Shown: positions 1 through 11,899 of the stretch, in pieces | Position numbering within the stretch: position 1 is the first letter of the stretch | Layout: the number at the start of each line of letters is the position of its first letter | Assembly (NCBI GenBank): GCA_003254885.1 | Contig: QANT01000267.1 | Span: forward strand, 1-36,146 | DNA length: 36,146 nt | Direction of reading: 5' to 3' | Origin: Purshia tridentata | Taxonomy: Eukaryota; Streptophyta; Magnoliopsida; Rosales; Rosaceae | Made by a program: the position numbers and the translations under genes | The notes under the pieces: generated by a model | Told to the model about the DNA's origin: nothing | The model's input: the letters and a program-made list of their open reading frames with translations, nothing else | Databases searched by the model: none

Positions 1-51
1 ACTCATAAAAAATAATCAAACAAGTAAGAGAAAAAATTAAAAAATATATAT

Positions 52-299
52 GTACATTTCAATTGTACCAATATCTGGATTGGTATATATCTATTCAAGC
101 TGCTTCATTTCCTGAGTTTTGAGGGTAAATCCCATCTTTTCATCTCATCTCCTTCTAAGGTATAGAATGTGTTCGATAGAGGCGTTATATTAGGGTTTAG
201 CTCTGGGATTTTGGGCGAAGCCCAAAATCCTAAAGCTAAACCATAACATAAAAGTTGACAAACCATAGCCAATCGATTGATTGGTACAATTGAAATGTA
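52..299. repeat. Fold-back (inverted-repeat) element, MITE-like
   Basis: The ends are inverted copies of one 20-nt sequence: TACATTTCAATTGTACCAAT at 52-71 and its reverse complement at 280-299. In the centre is a near-perfect hairpin: 194-216 pairs with 220-242 around a GAA loop, 21 of 23 positions matching, with one G-U wobble and one mismatch. Paired ends plus a paired centre are typical of a small non-autonomous fold-back transposon. No ORF with transposase features is present. The sequence between the arms is less well paired, so the element is probably old. A hairpin RNA gene is possible, but no known plant miRNA was recognised in it. Confidence 0.55.
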
Positions 300-339
300 T
301 TTACAAACCAAAATCAATTGTTCGTTTGGTACAGTTAAA

Positions 340-580
340 TCCTATAATTAATTATAGGATAATATGATAATATTAATTATGATATATAATATAATATTAT
401 AATATTAAAGTAATATATAATTAAAATAATATTATAATAATATTAGGATAATATTAAAATTTACATATCATTAATTTTAGGATAATATTACATATTTTTT
501 AAATTAAAAACATCTGGATAATATTTTTGAACTTTAGTCAAAAATAAAAAAGTATTAAGATATTAGTTTAAGAAAAAAAA
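340..580. repeat. AT-rich low-complexity stretch with TAGGATAATATTA-like units
   Basis: The stretch is almost entirely A and T, with recurrent ATAATATTA and TAGGATAAT words in both orientations. The rest of 580-1650 shows no coding structure. Part of it (about 650-830) holds degenerate TTGGTTTGG/AATCAAACC words often seen in decayed plant transposons. Confidence 0.4.
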
Positions 581-1748
581 AAAATTGGACCGGCCTATAA
601 ATCACCCTATTTGTTATTAGGCCTTAAACTTGACTTTGAATCTAAATCTACATGTTTTTTTAGCCAAGCTCAAATTATTTAAGCCAACCAATTCAAATCG
701 ACTTTAATTGGTTTGGATTAGTTTGGTTTTTTAACTTTAACTAGTTTGAAAATTCATCAAATCGAACGCATTGATTTGGTCTATATTTGAGCTCAAAACT
801 GAATCAAACCCATTGTGTCCGATCTTAAAACTTAAAAGAGCTACTTCAATTAGGGACTGAGAGTCTGAAAGAAGTATTATTCTTATGGTTACTTTCGCGG
901 CTTTGCTTTCGCCATAAGTAAATCCCAATATTACATCAAAAAATGATTACCAATGTTTTCTTACTTGATTCACAATCAAGTTTCCTTTTCTCTGGGCTCT
1001 GCAAGGAAAAAAAAGAAAAGGAAACAAAAGGGCCTGTATCGTCTGACTAACTTGGGCCACAAGGTTGCCAGTTCACTTTTCAAGCGGGTCCCAGAAATTG
1101 AGTCCTTTCTTTGTCCTTTATTATCGCTGGGCCCCACTTAACCAGTGCCTTTCTTTTATGCCTTGGTCAATAGTGTTCACTGGTCTTACAACGAAAAACG
1201 GCTCCTGAATCCAGATGACTGTATAAGGAATACGATGCATTTCTACGACGACGTTTTGAAGGCATTTCTAGTGGTTTTGTTGTATATAGTTCATTATCTC
1301 AGCTGTCTTGTGGTTCAACCAAACAGTAACTCTGCACAGTAGAGTACGACAAGGTCAACTCTCTCTCTCTCTCTGTGACTGTTTTATGTGGAGGCAGGAG
1401 AGATATACAATCTGTGTTTGTTGGGTGTTGGGGTTTGTCAATGTTCACACTTCCCACACCAGCTTTTGTTCTTCTTCCACGCGTCCCAATATGCCCTGAG
1501 GGTAGACCGGCAGAGGAAGGACAATACCCTTTTGGTAATTTGGTTCAAATGTAGGTTCTACTTCCCTAGGCAATTGATATATTGGATACTCTGTTCCATT
1601 GCTTATTTCAAATTTCATTTGCTTTTTATGCTTTTTAAGGCACCATTTTTTTTATAACCTGTGTCTAGCACAAGTCTACAGTCACTAAAACAAGAGAGGT
1701 AAAGAGAGAAAAAGAGAGAGGGAGTTTCAGGCATTGCTTGCAACACCA

Positions 1749-3444
1749 ATGGTGAAGATGGTGTGGATCATCTTCCACCTTATATTTCTCTTCTCTTTGG
1801 GTCTCACTACTGGTAAGCAAGCTTTCAACCACTTTAAATAAAGTCCCATTTTGTTAATGTCATTGTTGTTTTCTTCTCTTCTTTCAGTGAGCTACTGCCA
1901 TTGGCCATTGGGGGTTTCTTCCTCTTTTTCGTTAGCTTTTTTACAATTAATACCTTATTCTTAGTATTTATTTCTATTCAGGTGCAGGGCAAGAATCTAT
2001 ACAACTCCTAAAGCTCTATGACACAGTCCCAGAGCTACTTCAACAATGGTCCCACTCTGGCCATCCTATAGCTTTTTCTGTAAGTGCTGGAGGCCTCAGT
2101 GAGGTATCGAGCAGTGTTTTAATGGCTGAAAGTTGGCTCAGAACCCATGTTCTGGCTCACTACCCTGCCACTCCCATCACCACCATTGTTGTGGGTAACA
2201 CTGTTATCTGCAACAAAGAGCAAGAGCACAACCTGAGTTTGGTCCTGCCAGCACTTAAGAACATTTATCACTCTCTTACAAGGTGGGGTCTTGAGAAAGA
2301 AATCAAAGTCTCAGCTGCTTTCTCTTCTGGCTGTTTAAACCCCAAATCTGACTTGTATAAAGAGTATGTAACTGACAAATTTCTGAGGCCTTTGCTAGAG
2401 TTTCTCCAGGGTACAAACTCAACCTACTCTGTGAACCCACCTCCAGATTTCTCACCTTTACCTGATGAGACTATGAGGTTGGTGTCTTCTCACTCAGAGT
2501 CTCTAAAAAAGCTGGGATTTTTGGAGCTCAACAGGATCAATGTGATAGTCACTAAACCAAAAGAGAGAAAACCCTGGAGCAGAAAGCTCTCTTCCATGGA
2601 TTCCAGTCTTATAGACCCATTTCCAGCAAGACCAACCCCACTCCCATTTATCTCAGAAGCCCCACTTCACTCCTCTATTGGTTTCTCTGTTCCTGCCAAT
2701 GTAGCCCAAAACCCTCATCCTCCACAAGCCCAAATAGCACCTCCACCACTCCAAATGGCTTCCCCACTACCCAAAATAGCCTCTCCACCACTCCAAATGT
2801 CTTCCCCACTACCCAAAATAGCCCCACCACCACCACCCCAAATGCATTCCCCAAAAGCCCACATAACCTCACCACCACCACCCCAAATGCCTTCCCCACA
2901 ACCCCAAATAACCTCACCACCCCTAATCTCACCACCCGTAATGGCTTCACCCCCAGATATTGCTCCTGCTGTTGATCAAGCCACTCCACCTTTTGCCTTC
3001 ACATTGCCCCCATGTAATCCAACATGGGAGGCAGGAGCCCCGGCTCCTGAAATAGGGGTAGTGCATAAGCTGTGGTGTGTGGCTAAGCCTACTGTTCCTG
3101 CAGACACACTGCAGGAGGCCATGGACTATGCCTGTGGAGATGGCGGTGCTGATTGTCAAGAGATTATGCCAAGTGGGAACTGTTACAATCCTGATTCCAT
3201 TGTAGCCCATGCTTCTTATGCCTTCAATAGCTACTGGCAGAATACCAAGAGGAATGGAGGGACTTGCAGCTTTGGTGGGACTGCTATGTTAATCAATAAT
3301 GACCCAAGTAAGCCTTTTCCTTGATGATTAGTTTGTCACACTTGAATTTTTTCAATAGGAATTAGTATTGTTGGTCCTTTTCAATCTTGCTTATATTAAG
3401 TTGTTCTTGCAGGTTTCAATCTCTGTCGTTTTGTTCTCACCTGA
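1749..3444 (+). CDS. Secreted GH17-like pseudoenzyme with proline-rich linker and X8 (CBM43) domain
   Basis: Three exons: 1749-1812, 1982-3307 and 3413-3444, with GT-AG introns; 473 aa. Residues 1-22 form a hydrophobic signal peptide. Residues about 27-200 match part of the GH17 beta-1,3-glucanase fold (LKLYDTVPELL, ESWLRTHVLAHYPATPIT, then VVGNTVI), but the first strand of the barrel and the whole second half, with the nucleophile Glu, are absent. The general-acid Glu of the family VGNE motif is Thr95 here. Residues about 235-365 are proline-rich with PPPxQM and SPxPxI units, resembling a cell-wall linker. Residues 382-473 form an X8 domain with all six cysteines (387, 406, 413, 422, 450, 468), the last supplied by exon 3. 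X8 domains bind callose in plasmodesmal proteins. There is no hydrophobic C-terminal tail, so no GPI anchor is expected. The likely role is non-catalytic callose or wall binding (inference). The second intron must be spliced; reading through adds a stop after PSKPFP and loses the sixth cysteine. Confidence 0.88.
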
Positions 3445-4610
3445 ATGCAGTAGGAGTGACTACTGAGACTGTTGGCTGTTTTTCTATGATCTAGGAAGTC
3501 TGATTCTATGGTGACCTTGTAATTTCGCAAACCTTAATTTTTGCTACTAGTTTAGTGCTCTGCCTTCGGAGAAATTTATTTAGTTCTTAGTAGTTATCTG
3601 TTATCCATGCACAATAGAAAGACTCTTTTGACTTGTATCCTTGATATATACTCCGCTATAATCAGAGAGATGCAGCTTATTGGGGAGCTTCATTATGTAG
3701 AAAACGTACCACCTGCCATTTGGAAATTTAAGTAGGAGAGGTGTTCATTGTTAGAGATTTTTAACAAAGCCTAATCACTGTTCTGGTTTGACCACTTACG
3801 AAATTATTGAGGTGATTACCAAAGAGAAACTAAAGTCTACTTGTGGACTAAAACTTCTGTTAAATCCCAAAAAACTACTAACTATTTCAAATGTGTTATT
3901 GCCAAATTCCCTACTTTTTCACTCAAGAGAGTTCGTGGCATTTATCTGACATAATGCTTATAACTAAATGTCCAGATCTCAATTGACCCTTTTCAATTGT
4001 ACATTCACATGCAAGGCTAGTTGGCTCCATTATCTCCATAGCTGCTATAATTTAGAGGAGGCCTCTAGTTAGTGACTAATGACTTAAAAAGTTAAAATGA
4101 GTTTAAATCAGGTTTGGCTTAATATTTAGCGCACCATGTCAATGTCCAAACATCAAATTTACGGTCTTTAAAAAGACATTTTAGACTATGCTCTTATATG
4201 GACTTCCAAATGAACCGCAACATATATATTCCAAGCACTCAGAAAAAATATGGCACTACTCTTCTTGGTCATTGATGCTGCAAGTGGCCTGGCAAGAAAT
4301 TGAACAAAATTGATGCTGCAGAAAAAAAGGGTATATTATCACTATAAATCTTATCAATCATTTACCTCTAAGATCTTTGATCTAGACTGGTGTACAATGT
4401 ACAGATAAGGAATCTGTCAGAATTTGTATACCATGCAAATTTTATTTGGATCTTGAACCAACAATGCAGCATCTGACAGCATTCACTCTCCCCAAAAATT
4501 TTATCATCTTGATAACACAACTTCGCAAAACTTTGCTTTAGTAAAAGGAGGTCAATATTCCAAAATTATAATACAGCTATTCAAAAAAATGAAAATAAAT
4601 CTTGAAATCA
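3445..4610. other. Intergenic, 3' flanks of two tail-to-tail genes
   Basis: This AT-rich stretch lies between the stop of the X8 gene and the stop of the minus-strand 84-aa gene. It should hold both 3' UTRs. No RNA gene or long repeat was seen. Confidence 0.6.
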
Positions 4611-6540
4611 TCAGTGTTCATAGCTAGGTGTAGTGACTATTGCAGTGGAGTTTCCAGCTTCACTGTCATCTTCAGCTTTACTACAATCTTCATTCTGCAC
4701 AAAATTACAAAGATTATACAAACCAAGAAGTAAAAGTAAAAAATAAATAAAAATAGGACGGCCTGACAAGATCAAAATAACAGTGTCCACCAACTAGAGG
4801 AAAGGTAAAAGTATAACAGTGCAAAAATCAGCTTGATCATTCTATGCTGACTGAATAACAAACTATGGGCTTTTTTCTCTCCGCCACAATCATGATCACG
4901 AATTTGTCAAAGGTTAATTATACACATCAAAGGTTGGTGCTAGCCTGCTAGTATTCATCAAACCAATTGTTTGCTATATCAATTATTTCTCAGTCCATAT
5001 TAAGTGCTTCATCTATTTCTACTTTATTTCAATACATCCACGAAAAAAAAATTGTTAGGCCCCTCTCAGATGCATATAAAACTTTAGCATCAAGTATATT
5101 TCCACTTAGAATAATGTGATCACTCGCCACGCTGTAATATCTATAACTAAAGGCCATCACAATGATAGTTGAAGATTACGAATTTCAAAAATTTATTTAT
5201 GAGATATAACAACAAAGAAAATAATATACACCAACAGTTCAGAAAATTTTTAAAAGTTGGTCCAGAATATGAGAATCCATGTAATTTAACAATAGAATCA
5301 AGAAAGAAGTATACCTTTTTAACTTTACCATGAGCCGACATAATCTCATAAAATTTACGCATCAGCATTTCTTCTTCTACCTGCAGATGTACATCAAGAA
5401 TCTTCAGTACCGCACTAAATCAATACCATCTAGAATCTGCAGATTGGACATCATAATTTCCCATATCAACAGACATGCACATTTTAATTCAATTCAGTTT
5501 AGACTCAGCTACATAATTATAAATCTAACTAGGAGATTTGAGGATCAACCTGCAGCTTATGCAATTCATGTGACATTGATCTGTAGGTGTCCATAAGAAC
5601 CTCACTCTGCTTCTCCAAATGCCTATACACACAGACATGAAACAAATATAATTTATAAATATAAAGCTATATGTATGAAGACTAAATTTCATACAAAGAA
5701 AATTGATTGAAAAAACTTACTTTAATATCTCTCCCGTGTATCTAGGGTCCATTATCTTAAATAACCTGAAACCCAAGTTGGAAATGCGAGCTTAGGACGA
5801 AGATTGCGATTTTACGCCCACTTTGGTATGTCGAGGACTGGATTAGTGTTTTGTATTTAACTGGATTAAAGTACTTTCAGGACTGTCCTGTGTTTGGCGC
5901 CCAAATTATTCTAACTGAAACACCAATCAAACAAAAAGAATAAATCAAACATATTCAAACGAAAATCCAAGTATGAAACCTAACGTAGCAGAAAAGTCTA
6001 CACAATTAGACAATCTCACAGTTGCACAGCATCTGCTTAAAGGACTATAATGAATTTACAACCAGAATCTAAGAGCTTATTCAAAGCCTAAGAGAAAAAG
6101 ATAGATTATAATTCATAACAGAACAGATTCATACCCTAATTTAAAAGTCACAAATTTAAACATAATTTAAGCAATAACACAAGGGTACATCACAAATTAC
6201 AAATGCTCTAATTAAGACAAAAATGCTCATAATTACACAAGAAAGTCTGTCATTCTTTGAATCCCAGATACCGACCGAATCACGAGCAATTTCACATTAT
6301 AATTTCAACATTCCTCACTGTCAGTAAATTAACTAACTTCATTTTAAAGCAATATTTCCAAGCCAGGTCCGAAAATTTCACATATAATAAAGATAATAAT
6401 AATTTGGGACGTGGGAAATTTTCATGAAACTGAAGCTCACCTGCAGAAGGCTAGAATGCGACTCAACGGCGGCTCAAGAGTGTCGACGACGGCAACGCAG
6501 AGAACTCAACCACTGCGTCAATTGAAAAAACAGTTGAGCA
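4611..6540 (-). CDS. Small conserved-looking coiled-coil protein, unknown function (84 aa)
   Basis: The coding exons on the minus strand are 5752-5721, 5622-5550, 5380-5315 and 4694-4611. All junctions are GT-AG and the frame is kept throughout (32+73+66+84 = 255 nt, 84 aa plus stop). A non-coding 5' exon ends at about 6441; its intron (6440-5766) ends just upstream of the ATG, and the start of transcription near 6540 is inferred. The protein begins MDPRYTGEILK. Residues about 8-50 are charged and helical with regular hydrophobic spacing (L13, L20, L31, L34, L41), predicting a coiled coil. Residues 58-84 form an acidic, Ser/Thr-rich disordered tail. No signal peptide, membrane segment or catalytic motif is seen. 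I have the impression of similar small plant proteins but cannot name a family. The four consistent splice junctions are the main evidence that it is real. Confidence 0.78.
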
Positions 6541-6565
6541 TTTGTGGCGGTTGTGGAAGAGAGAC

Positions 6566-6632
6566 AGCCCAATAATAAGAGAGATGCCCTATGGCGGTTG
6601 AGAAGGTATTGGGCTTACAAACTCAAAGCCCA
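6566..6632 (-). promoter_or_regulatory. Cluster of TGGGCY (site II) elements upstream of the 84-aa gene
   Basis: TGGGCT or its complement AGCCCA occurs at 6566-6571, 6610-6615 and 6627-6632, just upstream of the inferred first exon of the minus-strand gene. Clustered site II elements are TCP-bound promoter motifs common in broadly expressed plant genes. The position fits a core promoter here; function is inferred. Confidence 0.4.
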
Positions 6633-6808
6633 ATTCAAGACCAAATACCAAATCCAAATCAAGAGAGCCATGAACTCTTTTTATTATTTATTTAGGCCTT
6701 CTAAATTCACCTATGAATTTCATGAGTACATCCCACTTCCTGATAAATTTTAAAATTTTCTCTTTTGAGTCATTGCTCTTTTTTTTTTTTTTTTTTTTNT
6801 TTTTTTTT

Positions 6809-7087
6809 GCTAAATTGGAAAACATCAAACCATTGATTTATCATAATCTTAATTCATTTATCATAATCTTAATTGCGAAGAAAAGAGATGTAATTAATAA
6901 ACTAAGCCCATATTTTTTTTTTTTTTTTTTGCTAAATTGGAAAACATCAAACCATTGATTTATCATAATCTTAATTCATTTCTTTTTTTACCCTTTTTCT
7001 CGTTTGGGCTAACTCCAATCTAACAATTATTTTAGGTTTATATTTCTTTTGTGAAGAAAAGAGATGTAATTAATAAACTAAGCCCAT
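6809..7087. repeat. Local tandem duplication with poly-T runs and an N
   Basis: A 51-nt block at 6809-6859 is repeated without change at 6931-6981. A second 37-nt block at 6875-6911 recurs at 7051-7087 with one difference. Each copy begins with a long poly-T run (6779-6808, containing N at 6799, and 6912-6930). The copies differ by the segment between the two blocks: 15 nt in the first and 69 nt in the second. This looks like a recent tandem duplication followed by a deletion, or an assembly artefact around the homopolymer. Confidence 0.8.
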
Positions 7088-7329
7088 TTCTCTAAAAATG
7101 TCCTCAATTAAAATTTTTATGACAAAATTAAAAATAAAAAAATCGAAACAACCGGCGAAAGCATCCACTCCTCTTTCCCTCTGTCATGACCTGCTGGTTT
7201 ATTTGGTGACTTTGGTGGCTTAAGGTGATAGCGAATTACTATCCCCAAGCCATGACATATAAGAGCCAAATGGAGGAGGCGAATTCGATGGTTCTCTAAC
7301 GTATCCGGCGGCACCGTTCTTACTTGGAC

Positions 7330-7540
7330 TTAAGGGTGAGTTTTGTAAATCGAAAACTTGAAAATCCAACCCGAATCGAATTGACGATTTAGTTTTGATT
7401 GGAGTATTTAATTTTTCTTAATTAACCGTTTTTAAAACTGAACCAAACTGATAGAACCGATTTGGTTACCGGTTTTAATTCGCCAAACCAATGTTTTAAC
7501 CAAACTGAACCGATCATTTATTAAACAAATATAATATATA
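7330..7540. repeat. Degenerate AACCGAACC/GGTTTGG-rich repeat remnant
   Basis: The stretch is dense in words such as AACTGAACCAAACTGA, GAACCGATTTGGTTACCGGTTT and CCAAACCAATG, in both orientations. Such words are typical of decayed non-autonomous transposons in plants. No termini or target duplications could be set. Confidence 0.3.
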
Positions 7541-9708
7541 AATTAATACACGTGGAATAATTTCATTGGTGAAGTTAAAGATTACCGTGGTCCTCACCAC
7601 ACCAATCTCATTCTGAAAACAAAACATAATCACCCTAGCCGCCCCTTATTCTCTTCTCTCATTCAGACTTTCATTACTTATTAAATTCTGGTTAGTAGTA
7701 ACCTATTACTTAAATTTGAAGCTAGTCTCTAATATAGGGCAGGATAGGTCAACTTTTTAAAATGAATACTCAAATGCTTTGTTATTGTGAGATTACAGAG
7801 ATGAACAAAAGGGTGTTGTACTGCATGAGAGCGAGCAAGTTGTGTTGCTTTAAGCAGAGAATAAAACCATGGTCATGAGACTCATGACTGTGGTCACTAC
7901 TTTGCAGGCACTCGACACAAAAGCTGTAAAGCTGAGAAACAAAGCCTAACTTTCAGGATTTGGGACCCCAACTGCACAAAAAGTGTCTTAAACTAGGATT
8001 AGGTCATGTCAATTGCCAACAAAGAACAAACCTAGTAATTAATAAAAATTCGTAATGTTTGACCTGTTTCTCAAGTTTTCACATTAGAAAAAAAAAAAAA
8101 ATATTTCAGGTCATGGGATAAGTAGTTCAAAGGGAGCTGGAGCTGGGAATACAGATTTCACTGGGCCAAAATTCTTTGAAATTCTGGATATATAGTCATC
8201 ATTATTCTCTTGTAAGATATACACTTATGTTGTTACACTATAAATTTAGATAATTGATGAGTTTTCTTGATTGAATAGCACATGACCCATATATAGATTC
8301 TATATATGTAATTTATTTTACTGGCTAAGTTCACACTTCGCATATATATATATATATATGAGAATCACTGCAGAATTCCTCTGTGTTATTGAGCCAATGT
8401 CTCACTTTTCCTTTACATTCTACTTCTCTTGTTTCTACATATGCTTTGAGCACAAAAGCCTAGGTCCTCTCCCTTTCTCTGCAAGACTGCAACACAAACA
8501 TGCACCAACTTAAACATTTTAATCTTTTTTTTTTTTTTGACTAAAATATTTTCAGTTTTGAATTAACTAACCATCTTGTCACTATCTTTTTATGAGTAGC
8601 ACTCTAATGAGGACTTAATTAAGAACTAACTTGAGGCTTTACATATGAATTATTAGATCAAATATAATGTTGAAAAAAACTTATCACTTGATGAAAGAGA
8701 TAGATACAATGGGTGTATACACTTGTTACATAGAAGTTTTATTCATAGATATTTGGGATGCATGGTGAATTATAGTAGGTTATGGATAAAAGAAATTAAA
8801 ATCCTTTTACTATTCAGTTTGTGGCAAATGGAAGTAACCATTTCCTGTTTCATTAGCTAGCCAGCTAGTGAAATTGAAGTACTAGATCCCAACTGGTGTG
8901 CTCAACAAGCAGCTCAGCAAACACATCCCAACCTAACATTTTTTTTCGGTCTGAATGCCAACCTAACATTAACAAAGGCATAAAATGCAATGCAAAGAGA
9001 TTTATAAATTGGTCATCTTTCTGGGGTCACTCTCATAAAACTAGCTAGTTGGCATGGAATTGAACTTTCCATTTGTTGTCTAATCTTGACAGGTATGATT
9101 TATCACCAAACTAGGGATAAAGTGCAAGAAGTAAGGCCTCACTGAACCCCATTACAATGAATATATGACATTTGGAAAAATTCAATAAAAAAAAAAAAAT
9201 TTTATTGGAAAAGATTTCAGCATCAAACTAGGGACTACAGATCACTGACTATCATGTTGATATTTTGTTAAAGAATGCCAAGAATATTTTCCAATTAAGT
9301 TATTGTCATTAAACATTCACTATCATAATTAGTCCATGATCCTCCCAAATTATATTAAGCATATATATATATATATATACATATGATTTATTATTAAGTT
9401 TCCAATGCCATTAACACAAATATGAGAATCTGTGGCCATGTGCCCTGCATAATGACCTGAATTGATCACATAAAGGCTTCTCCTTTATTATGTTGTCTGC
9501 AATAATTAAGTCCTGCTCTGATGAGTTGTAAATGCAGTTCTGTTCAACTCTGCTTCAACCCAAAGCTTTCATTTGGTTGCTTTAATTTGACATGAATATC
9601 CCACAAGTAGCTAGCTACTTGAGGATATGTTTCCTTCTGTTTGAACCCAAGTGTGAATTATCTGGTTGTTTAATTTGTTTTAGAATAAAAAGTCACATAT
9701 CATCTCTT

Positions 9709-9745
<37 letters not shown>

Positions 9746-11190
9746 ACAAGATCCATAAATGGGGTTAAGAGTGGTCCCTTCCTCAAACTATAGGGAACTT
9801 TATATGCTGGAAGAAAATAATTTCATCAGAAAGAAACTATTAGATAATGCTGGGAAAAGAAGCTCAACTAGCAAGACCACATGGTATGGGTCACACTTAT
9901 ATTTCACATAGGCCAACTAAGTACAATTGGCATCCACAATGTTTCCTTTGATATCTTCTCCTAGAGGGAGTAATTCTGTGGTGTTCCATTGAGATTCTAA
10001 AAGTCCAACTTAGCAATGTGAGATTATTGTAGGACCTCTCTCAAGCTTTCAATGACCAGGACATGGAGTACTGCAAATTTGCAATGTGGGATAATGAACC
10101 CTTTTGACCAATACATATATATTGCTTGTCCCAACCCGACCAATTCTCATGGAGAAGATTTTCCCGAAGATTGTGACTGAAATTTGTTTCACTAGTGGTT
10201 AAGAGTAGTCCAGACATTTGCTCAGGAATCAATCTCATCTTGCATAGATCTTGATATATAGATCTTAAATTTTTATATGATGATCAGGTGAGCCAAACAG
10301 AGTTTTAGAAAACTTTATGTGCAGAGATAATAGATTCATGATGCTGAGTAATACTAATAAAATATGTGAGCATTATTATGGGGATGTGTACTGAGGAGAA
10401 TATGATAAAAACCCAAGTGATTGAATAAAATTTTGGGTTCATTTTTAGTGACATTGGGGGAAGTGGATGAGCATTGCATGTGAGTGAGGTGGAGGGAATA
10501 AAAAGATTGGATAAGAGAAAACGTTCTGAGCACCAGAAGAGAAGAAGAGAAATGTCCATCATTTTGATTGGACCAGACAATAAACAATTGGGATAATCAT
10601 ATCAAAAATTTGCAGAATGCATGCAAGACTGAGTTAACTTGTGTCCTGCTCTTGATTCATGGAACCAGCAATACTGCAACAGCATCAATATTCAATACCA
10701 GTCTTGTTATTTCCAAGAGCATTCTTTTACTGATAAATTTAATAATGTATAGTTACACATGCATAATATTAGAGATTAAACTAAAGGAGATGCAACTATA
10801 TATAGAGAAAATAAATTTATAAATGCACACGAACATCGGGATTTACGTGATTCACAGTTCTACCAACTTTTCATAGGAGAAAGGAATACAAGTTACAATC
10901 ACTCTATCTTTATGGCTAAAATATTCTTATTTTTAACTTAATAAGATTATGCATGGTTACATTAAATATGGCACCCACTAAAGATTTAGAACTCTAACTC
11001 ATTGTCACTTGCTCAAGACACCAAGAGTCCCCACACCAATTTTCAAGCACAAATCGCATGTTTCTTCGAGCTCACTAGAATTAGATAAGATTTGGTCATG
11101 CGAAATTATTTGAGTTGCAAATTTCAAACAAAAATATGTTACTTTAATTTGTTTTTTTTAGGCCAACAATTTTACTTTAATTTGTTATTA
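7541..11190. other. Intergenic region with microsatellites, no gene seen
   Basis: All reading frames here are short and AT-driven. Visible structure: (TA)n near 8343-8360 and 9360-9380; a compound (TC)n-(AC)n repeat at about 9705-9744; an 18-bp perfect palindrome at 9604-9621; and two related words at about 10012-10022 and 10080-10090 (ANCAATGTGNGATNAT) that may come from an old retroelement end. No tRNA or recognised miRNA was found. Confidence 0.55.
9705..9744. repeat. Compound (TC)n-(AC)n microsatellite
   Basis: An uninterrupted run of TC dinucleotides passes directly into AC dinucleotides. It is likely to vary in length between individuals. Confidence 0.9.
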
Positions 11191-11194
11191 ATGT

Positions 11195-11460
11195 ATTTTT
11201 ACCCGATTGTCATTCAAGTCTTTAAAGTTCAAATATTTGTAGTCCTATATATATAGTTTAATTTAATTTGCAAATTATGACAAAAGCTCAACTTTGTCTA
11301 ATTTTCTAATAGGTGCTGACATGAAATCACATGGTACAATTGTCACGTTCTCACGGTTCAAATGCTGCAATGTAGAATTTGATTGAAAAATTAGACAAAG
11401 TTGAATTTTTGTTTGATCACAAACTAAACCATATTGCAGACTTGAGGGTATAAAGTAATT
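11195..11460. repeat. Inverted-repeat element (possible MITE)
   Basis: About 31 nt at 11280-11310 (core CAACTTTGTCTAATTTT) match the reverse complement of about 11380-11412 at 27 of 31 positions. Outside this core, both arms contain TACCC and TCAAGTC words in the same order, so the paired region probably reaches the listed ends. The arms carry spaced AAGTC/TAGTCC words like those in the two longer MITEs at 27.7 and 32.0 kb. There is no ORF inside. Boundaries are approximate. Confidence 0.45.
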
Positions 11461-11899
11461 AATTGTGTTAAATGAGAGAATAGGCTTAGCAAACCTACCT
11501 CACCTTTGGAAAAAAACTTATAATAGGGATTTTAGGTTAGATTGTTCGCATCCTAATTCAATGAAAATGAGACATTGTACAATATTCTAGAGTGTAAATT
11601 TGTAGAGATTGTCTGTTAAGTTTTATCCATTCAAAATTTTAAAGTCAAAATTTAAAATAAAGTCGAATTTTCGAGAAAAAAAGAAATTGACAGTACCATA
11701 TCAAATTGCTAACGTGGCATCCTAGCGAAGGGAAGTTCTCCTCACCTTTATACAAAACCTATATTTCATAGGTATTTACTCTACTTAGGAATGCTCATTG
11801 ACCATTCACAGGCAGTACCTCTCATATTAACCGTTGGATGTAGAGGTGTGAAGGAACGGAAAATGACGTGGTGGTGGGGACTGTGGGGCTGAGGGGCTG

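Noticed and set aside
2675-3210. Minus-strand open frames opposite the proline-rich exon
   Set aside because: They are shadows of the X8 gene; their Val/Gly-rich composition mirrors the proline codons of the other strand.
6544-6958. Open frames at 6544-6753 and 6713-6958
   Set aside because: The second runs through poly-T and the N; the first overlaps the promoter of the minus-strand gene and has no domain.
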